Source of the DNA: Agreia sp. Leaf283
Lineage (GTDB): Bacteria; Actinomycetota; Actinomycetes; Actinomycetales; Microbacteriaceae
Length of the DNA stretch: 64,000 nucleotides
Reading direction: 5' to 3'
Assembly: GCF_001422485.1 (NCBI RefSeq)
Contig: NZ_LMNF01000001.1
Span: 840,684 to 904,683, forward strand
The notes under the pieces were generated by a model. The model was given only the letters and a program-made list of their open reading frames with translations, had not been told where the DNA came from and did no database searches. Shown here piece after piece: positions 25,567-33,567 of the stretch. Position 1 is the first letter of the stretch. Every line of letters starts with the position of its first letter. The position numbers and the translations under genes are program-made.

Positions 25567-26178
25567 CTACGTCGGCAGCGGCTTGCGCCAGACCACGTTC
25601 TGCAGCTCGATGCGGTGGTCGACATCGCCGTCCCACTGCGCATCCAGACCCTGCTCGCGGAACGCGGCGACGGCCGCATTCGCAACCTTCTCGGCGACCT
25701 CGACCCAGCCGGGGCCGGGCGCGACGACCGCTCCGTAGCCGATGTACAGGGTGGCGCCGGGGTAGGCGAGGCGCGCCGCATCCTGCCCATGGAAGAACAC
25801 GAAGCCCGGGCCCGACGCCGTGGTCGCGACGGCGCTCTCGCACTCGGCGATCGCCTCGTCGGTGTCGAAACCGGCGTTCATCTTCGCCACGATGCCCTGC
25901 AGATGCAGGCTGACGAAGGCACGGGTGACCCGCTCGTCGTCGCTGGGTTTCCGGGGGCCGGGCGCATCCAGTTCGGCCTTCCGGTGAGCCCAGTAGTGCC
26001 GCACGATCTGCTCGGCGCGGGCCGCCGTCGTGGGGTTGTCGTCGTCGTACTCGACGAGTTCGATCATGACCTCGAGCACCTCGTCGAGGGTCGTGAAACC
26101 GGGAGCGATCAGCGCCCAGGCCTCTTCGCGAAAGTAGGTCTCGTGGGCGGCGTAGTGGGCAGCAGCATCGTCGGTCAC
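25567..26178 (-). CDS. Hypothetical protein, 203 aa
   Basis: Cytoplasmic protein of unknown function. N-terminus VTDDAAAHYAAHETYFREE; central helical part with the conserved-looking block EQIVRHYWAHRKAELDAPG; C-terminal half SGPGFVFFHGQDAARLA and then GYGAVVAPGPGWVEVAEKV. The pattern resembles DUF6891-type proteins, a suggestion only. GTG 26178 is chosen for its GAGGGG ribosome site and ten-base spacing behind the upstream gene; an earlier ATG would add 23 basic residues. Probably co-transcribed with the PH-like gene upstream. Confidence 0.65.
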   Translation of the reverse strand: MTDDAAAHYAAHETYFREEAWALIAPGFTTLDEVLEVMIELVEYDDDNPTTAARAEQIVRHYWAHRKAELDAPGPRKPSDDERVTRAFVSLHLQGIVAKMNAGFDTDEAIAECESAVATTASGPGFVFFHGQDAARLAYPGATLYIGYGAVVAPGPGWVEVAEKVANAAVAAFREQGLDAQWDGDVDHRIELQNVVWRKPLPT

Positions 26179-26188
26179 GGCGAGCCCC

Positions 26189-26581
26189 TCAGTCGGTGAC
26201 GATCTCTTTCGCCGGATCCTCGATCGCCGGCGGAAGGCGCAGCGCACGCAGCAGCTCGAGTGCGTGCGTGGTGGTGAGGATCACGCGCATGAACTCCGAG
26301 CCGTCGCCGTCGATGTCGATGACCACCGAGGTGCGCGTGCCCTTGATGAGCAGGAAGTCCTTGCCGTCATGCACCTTCCAAGTGCCGATGGCGAGCGTCT
26401 TCGGCACCGCCGAGCCGGGCGCCCGGATGCCGCGCACCCACACCCACGGATCCTCCGTGATGACGGCCGAGCGGATCCGCTCCAGCGGAATGTCGATGTT
26501 CGTTCGGCGCAGCGACAGGATCTTCTCTGCACGGGTCAGGCGTATCTCGAGTCGGTCGGTGTGCACGAGAAGAACAGCCAT
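26189..26581 (-). CDS. PH-like domain protein, 130 aa
   Basis: A small soluble protein with a run of beta strands (AVLLVHTDRLEIRLTRAEKI, RSAVITEDPWVWVRGIRAPG, KTLAIGTWKVHDGKDFLLIK, TSVVIDIDG) closed by a C-terminal helix (THALELLRALR), the layout of bacterial PH-like domains. No signal peptide or membrane segment. Followed after ten bases by the 203-aa hypothetical gene. Function unknown. Confidence 0.62.
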   Translation of the reverse strand: MAVLLVHTDRLEIRLTRAEKILSLRRTNIDIPLERIRSAVITEDPWVWVRGIRAPGSAVPKTLAIGTWKVHDGKDFLLIKGTRTSVVIDIDGDGSEFMRVILTTTHALELLRALRLPPAIEDPAKEIVTD

Positions 26582-26668
26582 ACGTCTATCCTGCCCGCGA
26601 TAGCTGGTGATATGCGTAAATCACCGGATGCTCGTCGTTACGATCTGACTACGACGGGCGATGCCGCT

Positions 26669-26735
26669 ACCAATTCAGGAGGAGAGAGCGGCCTCGTGGA
26701 TAGTGGCGGCGGCCGCGCGCTCCTCCTGAATTGGT
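26669..26735. repeat. Long inverted repeat (16-bp perfect arms) masking a strong ribosome site
   Basis: Arms ACCAATTCAGGAGGAG (26669-26684) and its exact complement (26720-26735) around a 35-base GC-rich centre that can pair further (GCGGCC/GGCCGC). On the plus strand the left arm contains AGGAGGAG, and a GTG at 26697 opens a 38-codon frame, itself part of a 66-aa frame from ATG 26611 to 26812. The right arm is a perfect anti-Shine-Dalgarno. No T tract follows on either strand. Intergenic (26582-26772); nothing else recognised there. Confidence 0.6.
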
Positions 26736-26772
26736 TACACAGAACTCGGTCCCTTGAACCGATGACGCCAGC

Positions 26773-27105
26773 TCAGCCGATCGCGACGACGCTCACGGCG
26801 ATCAGGGGCTGAGGCACGGCAACGCCCGCGATGTCGGCATTCGCCGCAGACTGCCGCAGCAGGTGCTGCAGCACCGCGGCGTGCACCCGCTCGCACACGG
26901 CGCGCGACGATTCGACATCGGCGATGCCGATCCGGATGCGCAGGGTCGGCTCCCCGATGTGCGCCGCGACTCCGCGCGCCAGGCCGGCGACGGGGGCGGG
27001 CAGTCCGAGGATCTCAGGCAGCTGCGGGTAGACGCTCGTGACTCCGGGAACTGCTCGCACCACCTCGTCGATCGTCAGGGCGGCGGCACTCATCTCGTCG
27101 GTCAC
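26773..27105 (-). CDS. Small Asp23-operon protein, 110 aa
   Basis: The last gene of the sigma factor-Gls24 operon. The GTG at 27105 overlaps the upstream stop (GTGA). It reads as two helix/strand units: AALTIDEVVRAVPGVTSVYP, then EPTLRIRIGIADVESSRAVC with a long helix and PLIAVSVVAIG at the end. The IRIGI...RVHAAVLQHL pattern resembles the second half of Asp23/Gls24 domains, so it may be a diverged relative. No membrane segment. An alternative ATG lies four codons downstream. Confidence 0.6.
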   Translation of the reverse strand: MTDEMSAAALTIDEVVRAVPGVTSVYPQLPEILGLPAPVAGLARGVAAHIGEPTLRIRIGIADVESSRAVCERVHAAVLQHLLRQSAANADIAGVAVPQPLIAVSVVAIG

Positions 27106-27755
27106 AGCGCATCCCCTTCGGTCGAGGTCGAAGCGTCGGGCTCCGGGGCATCGGTCGAGGCCGAGACATCGGGCTCCGCGACCTGCGCGAAGTACACGTC
27201 GTGCACCGTGATGTCGATGCTCGCGATCGTGAGCTCGGTGTGCTTGAGCAGCGCAGAGTAGATGGCCTCGCGGGCCCGGTCGACGGTCTCGACGATGCGC
27301 TCGCCCCAGAACACCGATGCGTCGATCGACACGGTGATCGGAGTGCCCGGCACGGTGACGTCTCCGTCGAGACGGCAGCGCCCGATGATCAGCCCGCCGG
27401 CGCGGTCTCCCGCCGCCCGGATCAGTCCGCGCACCGCCCCCTCCGTCACCGAGAGGGTGGCCCGAGGCGACGGCGGCAGCAGCGGGATGTCCCGCCCTGC
27501 CCGCGCCTCGCGGCCGATGCTCTCGAGGATCCCACCCAACCAGTCGTCGTTGCGCGGGGCCTCGGCCGCGGCATCCACCTCGACGAGCGACTGCGAGATC
27601 TGCCGCAGACGCTCGAGGGAGCCGAGCGCGATGCGGCATCCCGGCGACCCCTCGATAGACGGGTCGAGCGGCGTGCGCCCGCGGTCGAGATAGTCGCTGA
27701 GCTCGTCGATCGTGTGGCCGTCGAGGTCGTCGCGCTCGTTGTCGAGATCGGTCAT
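27102..27755 (-). CDS. Asp23/Gls24-family stress protein, long form
   Basis: A 217-aa protein. The N-terminal 60 residues are acidic and helical (HTIDELSDYLDRGRTPLDPS). A Gls24-like domain follows (about 95-190: ATLSVTEGAVRGLIRAAGD, then VTVPGTPITVSIDASVFWG and ITVHDVYFAQV), with an acidic Ser/Thr/Asp tail. Family members sit at the inner face of the envelope and are tied to cell-wall stress. The ATG overlaps the sigma factor stop (ATGA). The link to the ECF sigma factor suggests a sensor or anti-sigma role for the N-terminal part, which is inference. Confidence 0.72.
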   Translation of the reverse strand: MTDLDNERDDLDGHTIDELSDYLDRGRTPLDPSIEGSPGCRIALGSLERLRQISQSLVEVDAAAEAPRNDDWLGGILESIGREARAGRDIPLLPPSPRATLSVTEGAVRGLIRAAGDRAGGLIIGRCRLDGDVTVPGTPITVSIDASVFWGERIVETVDRAREAIYSALLKHTELTIASIDITVHDVYFAQVAEPDVSASTDAPEPDASTSTEGDAL

Positions 27756-28318
27756 CGCCAGGCCTCCATTTCGGTCATGAGATTGCGTCGGGCGCGCGAG
27801 AGCAGCCCGCGCACGGTGCTGGCGGGGATCCCCATCTGCTCGGCGATCTCCTCGTAACTCTGCTCGCCGACCTCGCGCAGCACCCAGCATCGCTGCTGCT
27901 CGAGCGGCAGCGTGGCCAGTGCCTGCGACACCGCCTCGTGCAGCGACGTCGCCTGGCTGACGGCGTGGGGCGACAGCCGCTCGGGCTGGGCCGCATCGAC
28001 ATCGTCGACGTCGAGGTGGTTCTTGCGGGCCCGGATGCGGTCGATGCTCTTGTGGCTCGCGATGCGCATGAGCCAGCTCTTGACCACCGAGCCGTCGTTG
28101 AGCGATGGCAGTTCCCGCCATGCCGTGATCAGCGTTTCTTGCACCACGTCGTCGACCTCATCGCTCGAGCCCAGGATGCGGCGGGCGTACGCGCGCAGCA
28201 ACGGCCCATAGCGCCGGGCCAGCACCTCGAAAGCTCGGGTGTCGCCGTCTGCCGCACGCCCCGCGAGCGTGCGGTCGTCGGCCTCGTCGAGCGAGAAACG
28301 AGAGGGAACTGAATCCAC
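27752..28318 (-). CDS. RNA polymerase ECF-type sigma factor
   Basis: A 188-aa sigma-70-family protein with only regions 2 and 4. Region 2: AFEVLARRYGPLLRAYARRI, then DVVQETLITAWRELP. Region 4: TLPLEQQRCWVLREVGEQSY, then EEIAEQMGIPASTVRGLLSR as the -35-reading helix-turn-helix. GTG start with AGGGGAG upstream. It heads a three-gene operon with two Gls24-related genes and is divergent from a further Asp23 gene, suggesting that it drives an envelope-stress regulon including its own locus. Confidence 0.9.
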   Translation of the reverse strand: MDSVPSRFSLDEADDRTLAGRAADGDTRAFEVLARRYGPLLRAYARRILGSSDEVDDVVQETLITAWRELPSLNDGSVVKSWLMRIASHKSIDRIRARKNHLDVDDVDAAQPERLSPHAVSQATSLHEAVSQALATLPLEQQRCWVLREVGEQSYEEIAEQMGIPASTVRGLLSRARRNLMTEMEAWR

Positions 28319-28431
28319 CGAACTCCCCTGTTCCGACGTCTGAGAAAAAGTTTCCGGCGGATCTGTGACGATCCGTCGAGTAGATACGACCTATCAATGA
28401 GACTATTCCACACCGAAAAAGGAGACACCCC

Positions 28432-28863
28432 ATGGCCAGCACGACTCCCGCCAGTGTAAGCACCCCCACGAACCTGCAGACCGCCCTCGGCAAGACCGTG
28501 ATCAATGACGGCGTCGTCTCCAAGGTGGCGGGCATCGCTGCACGCGAGGTCGCCGGCGTCTTCGCCCTCGGAGGCGGCGCGGCCCGCGCTCTCGGCGCCA
28601 TCCGCGGTGCCATAAACAGCACCGACCTGTCGCAGGGCATCAGCGTGGAGGTCGGCGAGACCCAGGTCGCCGTCGACGTGACCATCGTCGCCGAGTACCC
28701 GGCGCCGCTGCAGCAGGTGGCCGATGGCGTTCGCACGTCGATCATCTCCGCCGTCGAGACCCTCGTGGGCATGCAGGTCACCGAGGTCAACGTGACCATC
28801 GTCGACGTGCACATCGCCTCCGACGACGACAACGACGACGAGGCCGAAGCCCGCGTTCTCTAG
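28432..28863 (+). CDS. Asp23/Gls24 family envelope stress response protein
   Basis: A 143-aa protein with the complete Asp23 domain: GKTVINDGVVSKVAGIAAREV (residues 19-39), then GVFAL near residue 45, VEVGETQVAVDVTIVAEYP (about 76-94), LQQVADGVRTSIISAVETLV and the terminal TEVNVTIVDVHIA. A short Thr/Ser-rich N-terminus and a highly acidic tail (DDDNDDEAEA) flank it. AAGGAG ribosome site eight bases before ATG. Divergent from the ECF operon across 113 bases that must hold both promoters. Confidence 0.88.
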   Translation: MASTTPASVSTPTNLQTALGKTVINDGVVSKVAGIAAREVAGVFALGGGAARALGAIRGAINSTDLSQGISVEVGETQVAVDVTIVAEYPAPLQQVADGVRTSIISAVETLVGMQVTEVNVTIVDVHIASDDDNDDEAEARVL

Positions 28864-28895
28864 CACCGGGGTGAGCTCGACGGCATGAGGTGAGC

Positions 28896-28910
28896 TTAGG
28901 CTTGCCTTAT
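28896..28910 (+). promoter_or_regulatory. Probable DtxR/IdeR iron box overlapping a leaderless promoter
   Basis: TTAGGCTTGCCTTAT is an imperfect palindrome close to the actinobacterial iron box (TTAGG...CCTAA). It contains TAGGCT as a -10 hexamer, six bases before the ATG at 28909, so Fe-bound repressor would cover both -10 and start codon. Confidence 0.6.
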
Positions 28911-29712
28911 GTCGAAGAGAGCCACGCGCACCGCACCCGCCGATCCCCAGCTCTTTCGAGCGCACGTCGTGTCGAGCGCGCCCGTGACTCCCAGCATGGA
29001 GCGGGTCACGATCACCGGTGACGGCCTCGCCGACTTCGACTGGATGGGCTACGACCACTGGTTCCGCCTGTTCATGCGCCGCCCGCACCAGAACGAGTTC
29101 GCCATGCCCGAGATCGCGGCCGCCACGTGGTGGAAGGAGTACCTCGAGATTCCCGAGGACACCCGGCCGCACTGCTCGAACTACACCGTGGCCGACTACC
29201 GCCACGAGCAGCGCGAGATCGACATCGACTTCGTGATCCACCGCGGCCCGGGCGGCGAGCTCGAGGGCGCGGCCGCGATCTGGGCCTGCGGCGCCCGGCC
29301 AGGCGACCAGCTCGCCCTGCTCGACCAGGGTATCCTGTTCGACCGACCCGACGACGCGACCGAGGTGGTGATCGTCGCCGACGAGAGCGGCCTGCCCGCT
29401 GTCGCAGGCATCCTCAAATCGCTTCCGAGCGACACGGTCGGCCACGTCATCCAGGAGGTGCCGACGGCGCACGACACCCGTGACCTCGCGAAGCCGGCCG
29501 GCGTGACGCTCTCCTGGGTGATTCGCGACGACACGCACACGGTCGCGGGCAGCAAGGCCCTGGATGCGCTGCGCAGGCGCAACACGGTCGACCCGCGCGG
29601 CTACGGTTTCGTGGTGGGCGAGTCCGCCCTCGCCACCGGGGGCCGCCGACACCTGCACTCGCTCGGACTGCCGAAGAGCCGCATCACGTTCTCGGGCTTC
29701 TGGAAGCGCTGA
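28909..29712 (+). CDS. Siderophore-interacting protein (NADPH-dependent ferric-siderophore reductase family)
   Basis: A 267-aa FAD protein that releases iron from imported ferric siderophores in the cytoplasm. N-terminal FAD-binding barrel (RVTITGDGLADFDWMGYDHW, then CSNYTVADYRHEQREIDIDF, about residues 27-110) and SIP C-terminal domain (VVIVADESGLPAVAGIL, about 155-171; then VVGESALATGGRRHLHSLG with the conserved GE near the C-terminus). The iron box over its promoter supports iron repression. No siderophore synthesis or uptake genes lie in the window. Convergent with hemL, eight bases apart. Confidence 0.9.
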   Translation: MSKRATRTAPADPQLFRAHVVSSAPVTPSMERVTITGDGLADFDWMGYDHWFRLFMRRPHQNEFAMPEIAAATWWKEYLEIPEDTRPHCSNYTVADYRHEQREIDIDFVIHRGPGGELEGAAAIWACGARPGDQLALLDQGILFDRPDDATEVVIVADESGLPAVAGILKSLPSDTVGHVIQEVPTAHDTRDLAKPAGVTLSWVIRDDTHTVAGSKALDALRRRNTVDPRGYGFVVGESALATGGRRHLHSLGLPKSRITFSGFWKR

Positions 29713-29719
29713 CGCGCAG

Positions 29720-31084
29720 CTAGACCGCCAGCGTGGGCGACGCGGATGCCGCTGCGCGGGCCGCCGCCGGGAGCGCGTCGAGGATGCGGCCGATCGCCTC
29801 GTCGTCGTGGGCTGCCGACACGAACCACGCCTCGAAGACCGACGGCGGAAGCGAGACTCCCGAGTCGAGCATCGAGTGGAAGAACGCCGGATAGCGGAAC
29901 GCGTCTTGCCGCTGCACGTCGGCGTAGGTGCGCGGGGCGCCCCCGGCCGACGGCGAGTAGTCGCCGAACACGAAGCTGAACAGGTTTCCGGCGCGCTGCA
30001 CCGAGTGCGCGACGCCCACGTCGGCGAGCGCCTCCGAAACGGATGCGCTCAGCAGCTCGGCCGTCGCGTCGAGGCGCGCGTAGACGGATGCGTCGGCCAG
30101 CGTCAGCGTGGCGATGCCCGCGGCCACGGCTACCGGGTTTCCCGACAGCGTGCCCGCCTGGTACACCGGGCCGACGGGCGCGAGGAAGTCCATGACATCG
30201 GCCCGACCGCCGAGCGCCGCGAGGGGCATTCCGCCGCCGATGACCTTGCCGTACGTCACGAGGTCGGGACTGTACGCATCCGACCCCGCTGCGGCCTGGG
30301 CCTCGGACTCGAGGGCCCAGTAGCCAGCCGGGTGCACCCGGAACCCGGTGAGCACCTCGTCGATGATGAGCAGCGCACCGTTCTCGTGAGCGAGGGCCGA
30401 CAGGGCGGCGTTGAATCCGGCATCCGGCGCCACGACGCCCATGTTGGCGGCCGCGGCCTCGGTGATGATCGCGGCGATGCGACCCGGATGCAGCGCGAAG
30501 GCCTCGCGCACCGCGTCGAGGTCGTTGTAGGGAAGGACGAGGGTGAGGGCTGCCGTCGCTGCGGGCACGCCGGCGGATGCGGGCAGTCCCAGCGTGGCGA
30601 GTCCCGAGCCGGCCTCGGCCAGCAGCGAGTCGGAGTGCCCGTGGTAGTGGCCGGCGAACTTGATGAGCACGTCGCGCCCGGTGAAGCCGCGGGCGAGGCG
30701 GATGGCCGTCATCGTGGCCTCGGTTCCGGTGGAGACGAGGCGGATCTTCTCGATCGGCGACGCTCCGCCGCTGGTGACTCGGGCGCGCACGAGTTCGGCG
30801 AGCTCGGTCTCACCCGGGGTCGAGGCCCCGAACGAGAGGCCGCGGGAGGCGGCGTCCTGCACTGCGGCAACCACATCGGGATGCGCGTGGCCGAGAATCG
30901 CAGGGCCCCAGCTCGAGACGAGGTCGACGTACTGCGTGCCGTCGGAGTCGGTGACGTAGGCGCCCTTCGCCGAGGTGAGGAAGCGCGGCGTTCCACCGAC
31001 CGAGCGGTAGGCGCGCACCGGCGAGTTGACGCCGCCGGGAATGGAGAGGCGCGCCCTGTCGAAGAGTTCGTCGTTGCGGGTCAT
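29720..31084 (-). CDS. hemL: Glutamate-1-semialdehyde 2,1-aminomutase
   Basis: PLP enzyme making 5-aminolevulinate from glutamate-1-semialdehyde, the second step of the C5 route. 454 aa, slightly longer than most. The N-terminus [21 protein letters not shown] is diagnostic. [25 protein letters not shown] and the PLP-lysine block [17 protein letters not shown] are intact. It lies directly after hemB (stop 31089, four bases before the hemL start), so it ends the minus-strand hemB-hemL pair. Confidence 0.97.
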   Translation of the reverse strand: MTRNDELFDRARLSIPGGVNSPVRAYRSVGGTPRFLTSAKGAYVTDSDGTQYVDLVSSWGPAILGHAHPDVVAAVQDAASRGLSFGASTPGETELAELVRARVTSGGASPIEKIRLVSTGTEATMTAIRLARGFTGRDVLIKFAGHYHGHSDSLLAEAGSGLATLGLPASAGVPAATAALTLVLPYNDLDAVREAFALHPGRIAAIITEAAAANMGVVAPDAGFNAALSALAHENGALLIIDEVLTGFRVHPAGYWALESEAQAAAGSDAYSPDLVTYGKVIGGGMPLAALGGRADVMDFLAPVGPVYQAGTLSGNPVAVAAGIATLTLADASVYARLDATAELLSASVSEALADVGVAHSVQRAGNLFSFVFGDYSPSAGGAPRTYADVQRQDAFRYPAFFHSMLDSGVSLPPSVFEAWFVSAAHDDEAIGRILDALPAAARAAASASPTLAV

Positions 31085-31088
31085 GGGG

Positions 31089-32075
31089 TCAGACTCCCTG
31101 TCGAAGGGTGGTGGCGAGCTCTGTCGCCCAGTAGGTGAGAACCGTGTCGGCTCCGGCCCTCTTGATGCTGAGGACCGACTCGAGGATCGCGCGGTCGCGA
31201 TCGATCCAGCCGTTGGCGGCGGCGGCCTCGATCATGGCGTACTCCCCCGAGACCTGGTAGGCCCACACGGGAACCGGCGACCAGGCTGCGACGTCGGCGA
31301 GCACGTCGAGGTAGCTGCTGGCGGGCTTGACCATAACGATGTCGGCGCCCTCCTCCACATCGAGCTGCGCCTCGCGCAGGCCCTCGCGGCGGTTCGCCGG
31401 ATCGAGCTGGTAGCTGCGGCGGTTGCCCGTGAGCGTCGACTCGACGGCCTCGCGGAACGGTCCGTAGTAGGCGCTGGCGTACTTCGCGGAGTAGGCCAGC
31501 ACCGCCACATCGCTGCGGCCTGCCCCGTCGAGGGCGTCGCGCACGGCGGCGACCTGGCCGTCCATCATGCCGGAGAGGCCGAGCAGCGCGGAGCCGGCGT
31601 CGGCCTGCGCCAGCGCCATGTCGCGGTATCTCAGGAGCGTGGCGTCGTTGTCGACCCGGCCATCGGCATCCAGAACACCGCAGTGGCCGTGGTCGGTGAA
31701 CTCGTCGAGGCACAGGTCGGTCTGCACGACCAGCTGGTCGCCGACCTCGGATGCGATCACGCGGGTGGCCTGGTTCAGGATGCCGTCGGGATCGGTCGCG
31801 CCGGTACCGGTGGCATCGCGGTGCTCGGGAACGCCGAAGAGCATGACTCCGCCGATGCCCGCGGCGGCGGCCTCGGCGACGACGCCTCGGACCGAGTCGA
31901 GGGTGTGCTGCACCACTCCGGGCATGGAGCTCAGGGGGCGGGGCTCGTCGCCCTCGCGCACGAAGAGGGGAAGGACGAGATCGGCGGGATGGAGCCGGGT
32001 CTCGGCCACCTGTCGACGAAGGGCGGGGGTGGCGCGAAGACGGCGCGCGCGCACGACAGGAAAGCCGGAAGTCAT
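31089..32075 (-). CDS. hemB: Porphobilinogen synthase (delta-aminolevulinic acid dehydratase)
   Basis: Condenses two 5-aminolevulinate molecules to porphobilinogen. 328 aa, normal length. Catalytic lysines are visible in [13 protein letters not shown] (about residue 198) and [12 protein letters not shown] (about 250). The metal site [14 protein letters not shown] keeps two of the usual cysteines, suggesting Zn or mixed metal use. TAGGCT lies seven bases before the ATG on the minus strand. A regulator/detoxification insert separates it from hemD. Confidence 0.96.
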   Translation of the reverse strand: MTSGFPVVRARRLRATPALRRQVAETRLHPADLVLPLFVREGDEPRPLSSMPGVVQHTLDSVRGVVAEAAAAGIGGVMLFGVPEHRDATGTGATDPDGILNQATRVIASEVGDQLVVQTDLCLDEFTDHGHCGVLDADGRVDNDATLLRYRDMALAQADAGSALLGLSGMMDGQVAAVRDALDGAGRSDVAVLAYSAKYASAYYGPFREAVESTLTGNRRSYQLDPANRREGLREAQLDVEEGADIVMVKPASSYLDVLADVAAWSPVPVWAYQVSGEYAMIEAAAANGWIDRDRAILESVLSIKRAGADTVLTYWATELATTLRQGV

Positions 32076-32082
32076 GGGTTCC

Positions 32083-32088
32083 AGCCTA
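32083..32088 (-). promoter_or_regulatory. Leaderless -10 element for hemB-hemL
   Basis: Minus-strand TAGGCT, seven bases, then ATG at 32075. Confidence 0.5.
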
Positions 32089-32127
32089 ATCGCGTGAACT
32101 GGGCGGAAGCCGGGGGATGCCCCGACC

Positions 32128-32133
32128 TAAGGT
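32128..32133 (+). promoter_or_regulatory. -10 element for the MarR-type regulator
   Basis: TAAGGT, six bases, then a GTG at 32140 that opens a four-codon ORF ending on the marR start codon. Confidence 0.5.
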
Positions 32134-32139
32134 GGACTC

Positions 32140-32154
32140 GTGAGCGAACGATGA
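32140..32154 (+). CDS. Four-codon leaderless leader ORF in front of the MarR gene
   Basis: GTG AGC GAA CGA TGA (M-S-E-R-stop) begins exactly where a leaderless transcript from TAAGGT should start. Its TGA overlaps the ATG of the regulator (CGATGA). The regulator has no good ribosome site of its own, so reinitiation is plausible. It could instead mark an upstream start with a one-base error in the sequence. Confidence 0.35.
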   Translation: MSER

Positions 32155-32633
32155 TTTTCACCACGGCGAAACAGGCGGCCGACGATCCGAGGATCCTGGT
32201 CTTCGGGCGGCTCCTCGGTGCAGCGAATCGACTCGAGTACATTTTGGGGCACGCGCTCGAGGAGTCCACCGGCCTGACCCACTCCATCTACGAGCTGCTC
32301 CTGGTCGTGGGGCGGGCCGGGGGCGACGGGGTTCCCGTGCGCGATGTCGCACAGTCGAGGGTGGTGACGTCGGGTGGGGCGACCCGGCTCGTGAACCGCG
32401 CGGTCGAACTCGGCCTCATCCGACGGCGCCCTTCGGAGACCGACGGCCGCGTGCAGCTCGTGGAGCTCACAGACCTGGGCGAGCAGAAGCTCCTCGAGGC
32501 CAGCGAACTCCACGTCCGCAACATCGAGCGCTACCTCGTCGACGTTCTTCCCGCCGACCAGGCGCGCAGCTTCGCCGAAGCAATCCGCACGCTCAGCAAG
32601 AACGCGGCGGCCGAGCTTCCGGTGATGCCCTGA
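32151..32633 (+). CDS. MarR-family transcriptional regulator
   Basis: A 160-aa winged-helix repressor. Helices around LLGAANRLEYILGHALEEST and SIYELLLVVGR form the dimer part; DVAQSRVVTSGGATRLVNRA is the recognition helix and RRRPSETDGRVQLVELTDLG the wing with the typical D-x-R. C-terminal helices return to the dimer. It reads into a 22-bp perfect palindrome and then the MBL-fold/NTF2 pair, its likely targets. Confidence 0.88.
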   Translation: MIFTTAKQAADDPRILVFGRLLGAANRLEYILGHALEESTGLTHSIYELLLVVGRAGGDGVPVRDVAQSRVVTSGGATRLVNRAVELGLIRRRPSETDGRVQLVELTDLGEQKLLEASELHVRNIERYLVDVLPADQARSFAEAIRTLSKNAAAELPVMP

Positions 32634-32664
32634 CCCGATTCGCGATCACTTTCGACGAGATGGG

Positions 32665-32686
32665 AATAGCTGACTAGTCAGCTATT
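32665..32686. promoter_or_regulatory. Perfect 22-bp palindromic operator
   Basis: Half-site AATAGCTGACT followed by its exact reverse complement, with no spacer, between the MarR gene and the MBL-fold gene. A -10-like TATTGT begins at its right end (32683), so a bound repressor would block the promoter of the MBL/NTF2 pair. Confidence 0.75.
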
Positions 32687-32760
32687 GTTCTCCTCGATGG
32701 CAGCACCGCGCTGCCGCCTCGGCCACCCCGAGCGCCCAGAGACAAGGAACCACCATCACC

Positions 32761-33567
32761 ATGTCACTCTCCTTTCAGGTCTTCGACCTCGACTTCCCTG
32801 CCGGCTCACCCAACAAGTCGGCGACGCTCGTCACCGGCGAAACGGAGGCGCTGCTCGTCGACGCCGGCTTCACTCTCGCCGACGGCCACCGACTCGTCGC
32901 CGCCGTCCTCGACTCCGGCAAGAAGCTCACGACCGTGTTCGTCAGCCACGCCGACCCCGACTTCTACTTCGGTCTCGAGGTCGTCGCCGACGCATTCCCC
33001 GACGCGCAGATTCTCGCGACGCCCATCGTGATAGACCACATCAGGGCCTCGTTCGAGGGCAAGCTGACGGCGTGGGCCGCCCTCGGAACCAACCTGCCCA
33101 CCCGCCTCGTCGACATCCAGCCCTTGACCGCCGACCATCTCGACGTCGATGGCCACAAGCTCGAGCTGCGGGGCGCATCCACTCTTTTGCCTGATCGCCA
33201 CTACCTGTGGGCACCCGAAGAGAAGGCCATCATCGGCGGGGTACTCGTCTTCCAGCAGGAGCACGTGTGGACCGCGGACACGGCCCGACCCGAGCAGCGC
33301 GCGGACTGGATCACTCTCCTCGACCAGATGTCGGCACTCCGCCCCGAGTTGGTGGTCGCGGGGCACCGCCTTCCCGGCACGCCCAACGACGCTTCGGGCA
33401 TCGACTACACCCGCTCGTACCTCGAAGAGTTCGAGAGGGTGCTCGAGCGCTCCGAAGACGGCGCGGCTGCCACTGCAGCGCTGGTCGAGGCCTACCCGAA
33501 CTCGGGCATGCTCATCGCCGCCCAGCTCGGACCGAAGGTTGCGAAGGGTGAGATGACATGGGGCTGA
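32761..33567 (+). CDS. MBL-fold metallo-hydrolase
   Basis: A 268-aa metallo-beta-lactamase-fold protein. The usual HxHxDH metal motif is replaced by VSHADPDFYFGLE (about residues 61-73), which keeps one His and two Asp. A later His (AGHRLPG, about residue 201) fits the distal metal site. The variant subgroup (quinoprotein/Vmh-like hydrolases) is known but poorly characterised; substrate unknown. AAGGA ribosome site upstream. The NTF2-like gene starts inside its last codons, ten bases overlapping, so the two are coupled. Confidence 0.85.
   Translation: MSLSFQVFDLDFPAGSPNKSATLVTGETEALLVDAGFTLADGHRLVAAVLDSGKKLTTVFVSHADPDFYFGLEVVADAFPDAQILATPIVIDHIRASFEGKLTAWAALGTNLPTRLVDIQPLTADHLDVDGHKLELRGASTLLPDRHYLWAPEEKAIIGGVLVFQQEHVWTADTARPEQRADWITLLDQMSALRPELVVAGHRLPGTPNDASGIDYTRSYLEEFERVLERSEDGAAATAALVEAYPNSGMLIAAQLGPKVAKGEMTWG

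Noticed and set aside
26264..26812. 182-codon plus-strand frame across the inverted repeat
   Set aside because: Its first two thirds are the shadow of the PH-like gene; only the short part from 26611 on, noted with the inverted repeat, cannot be excluded.
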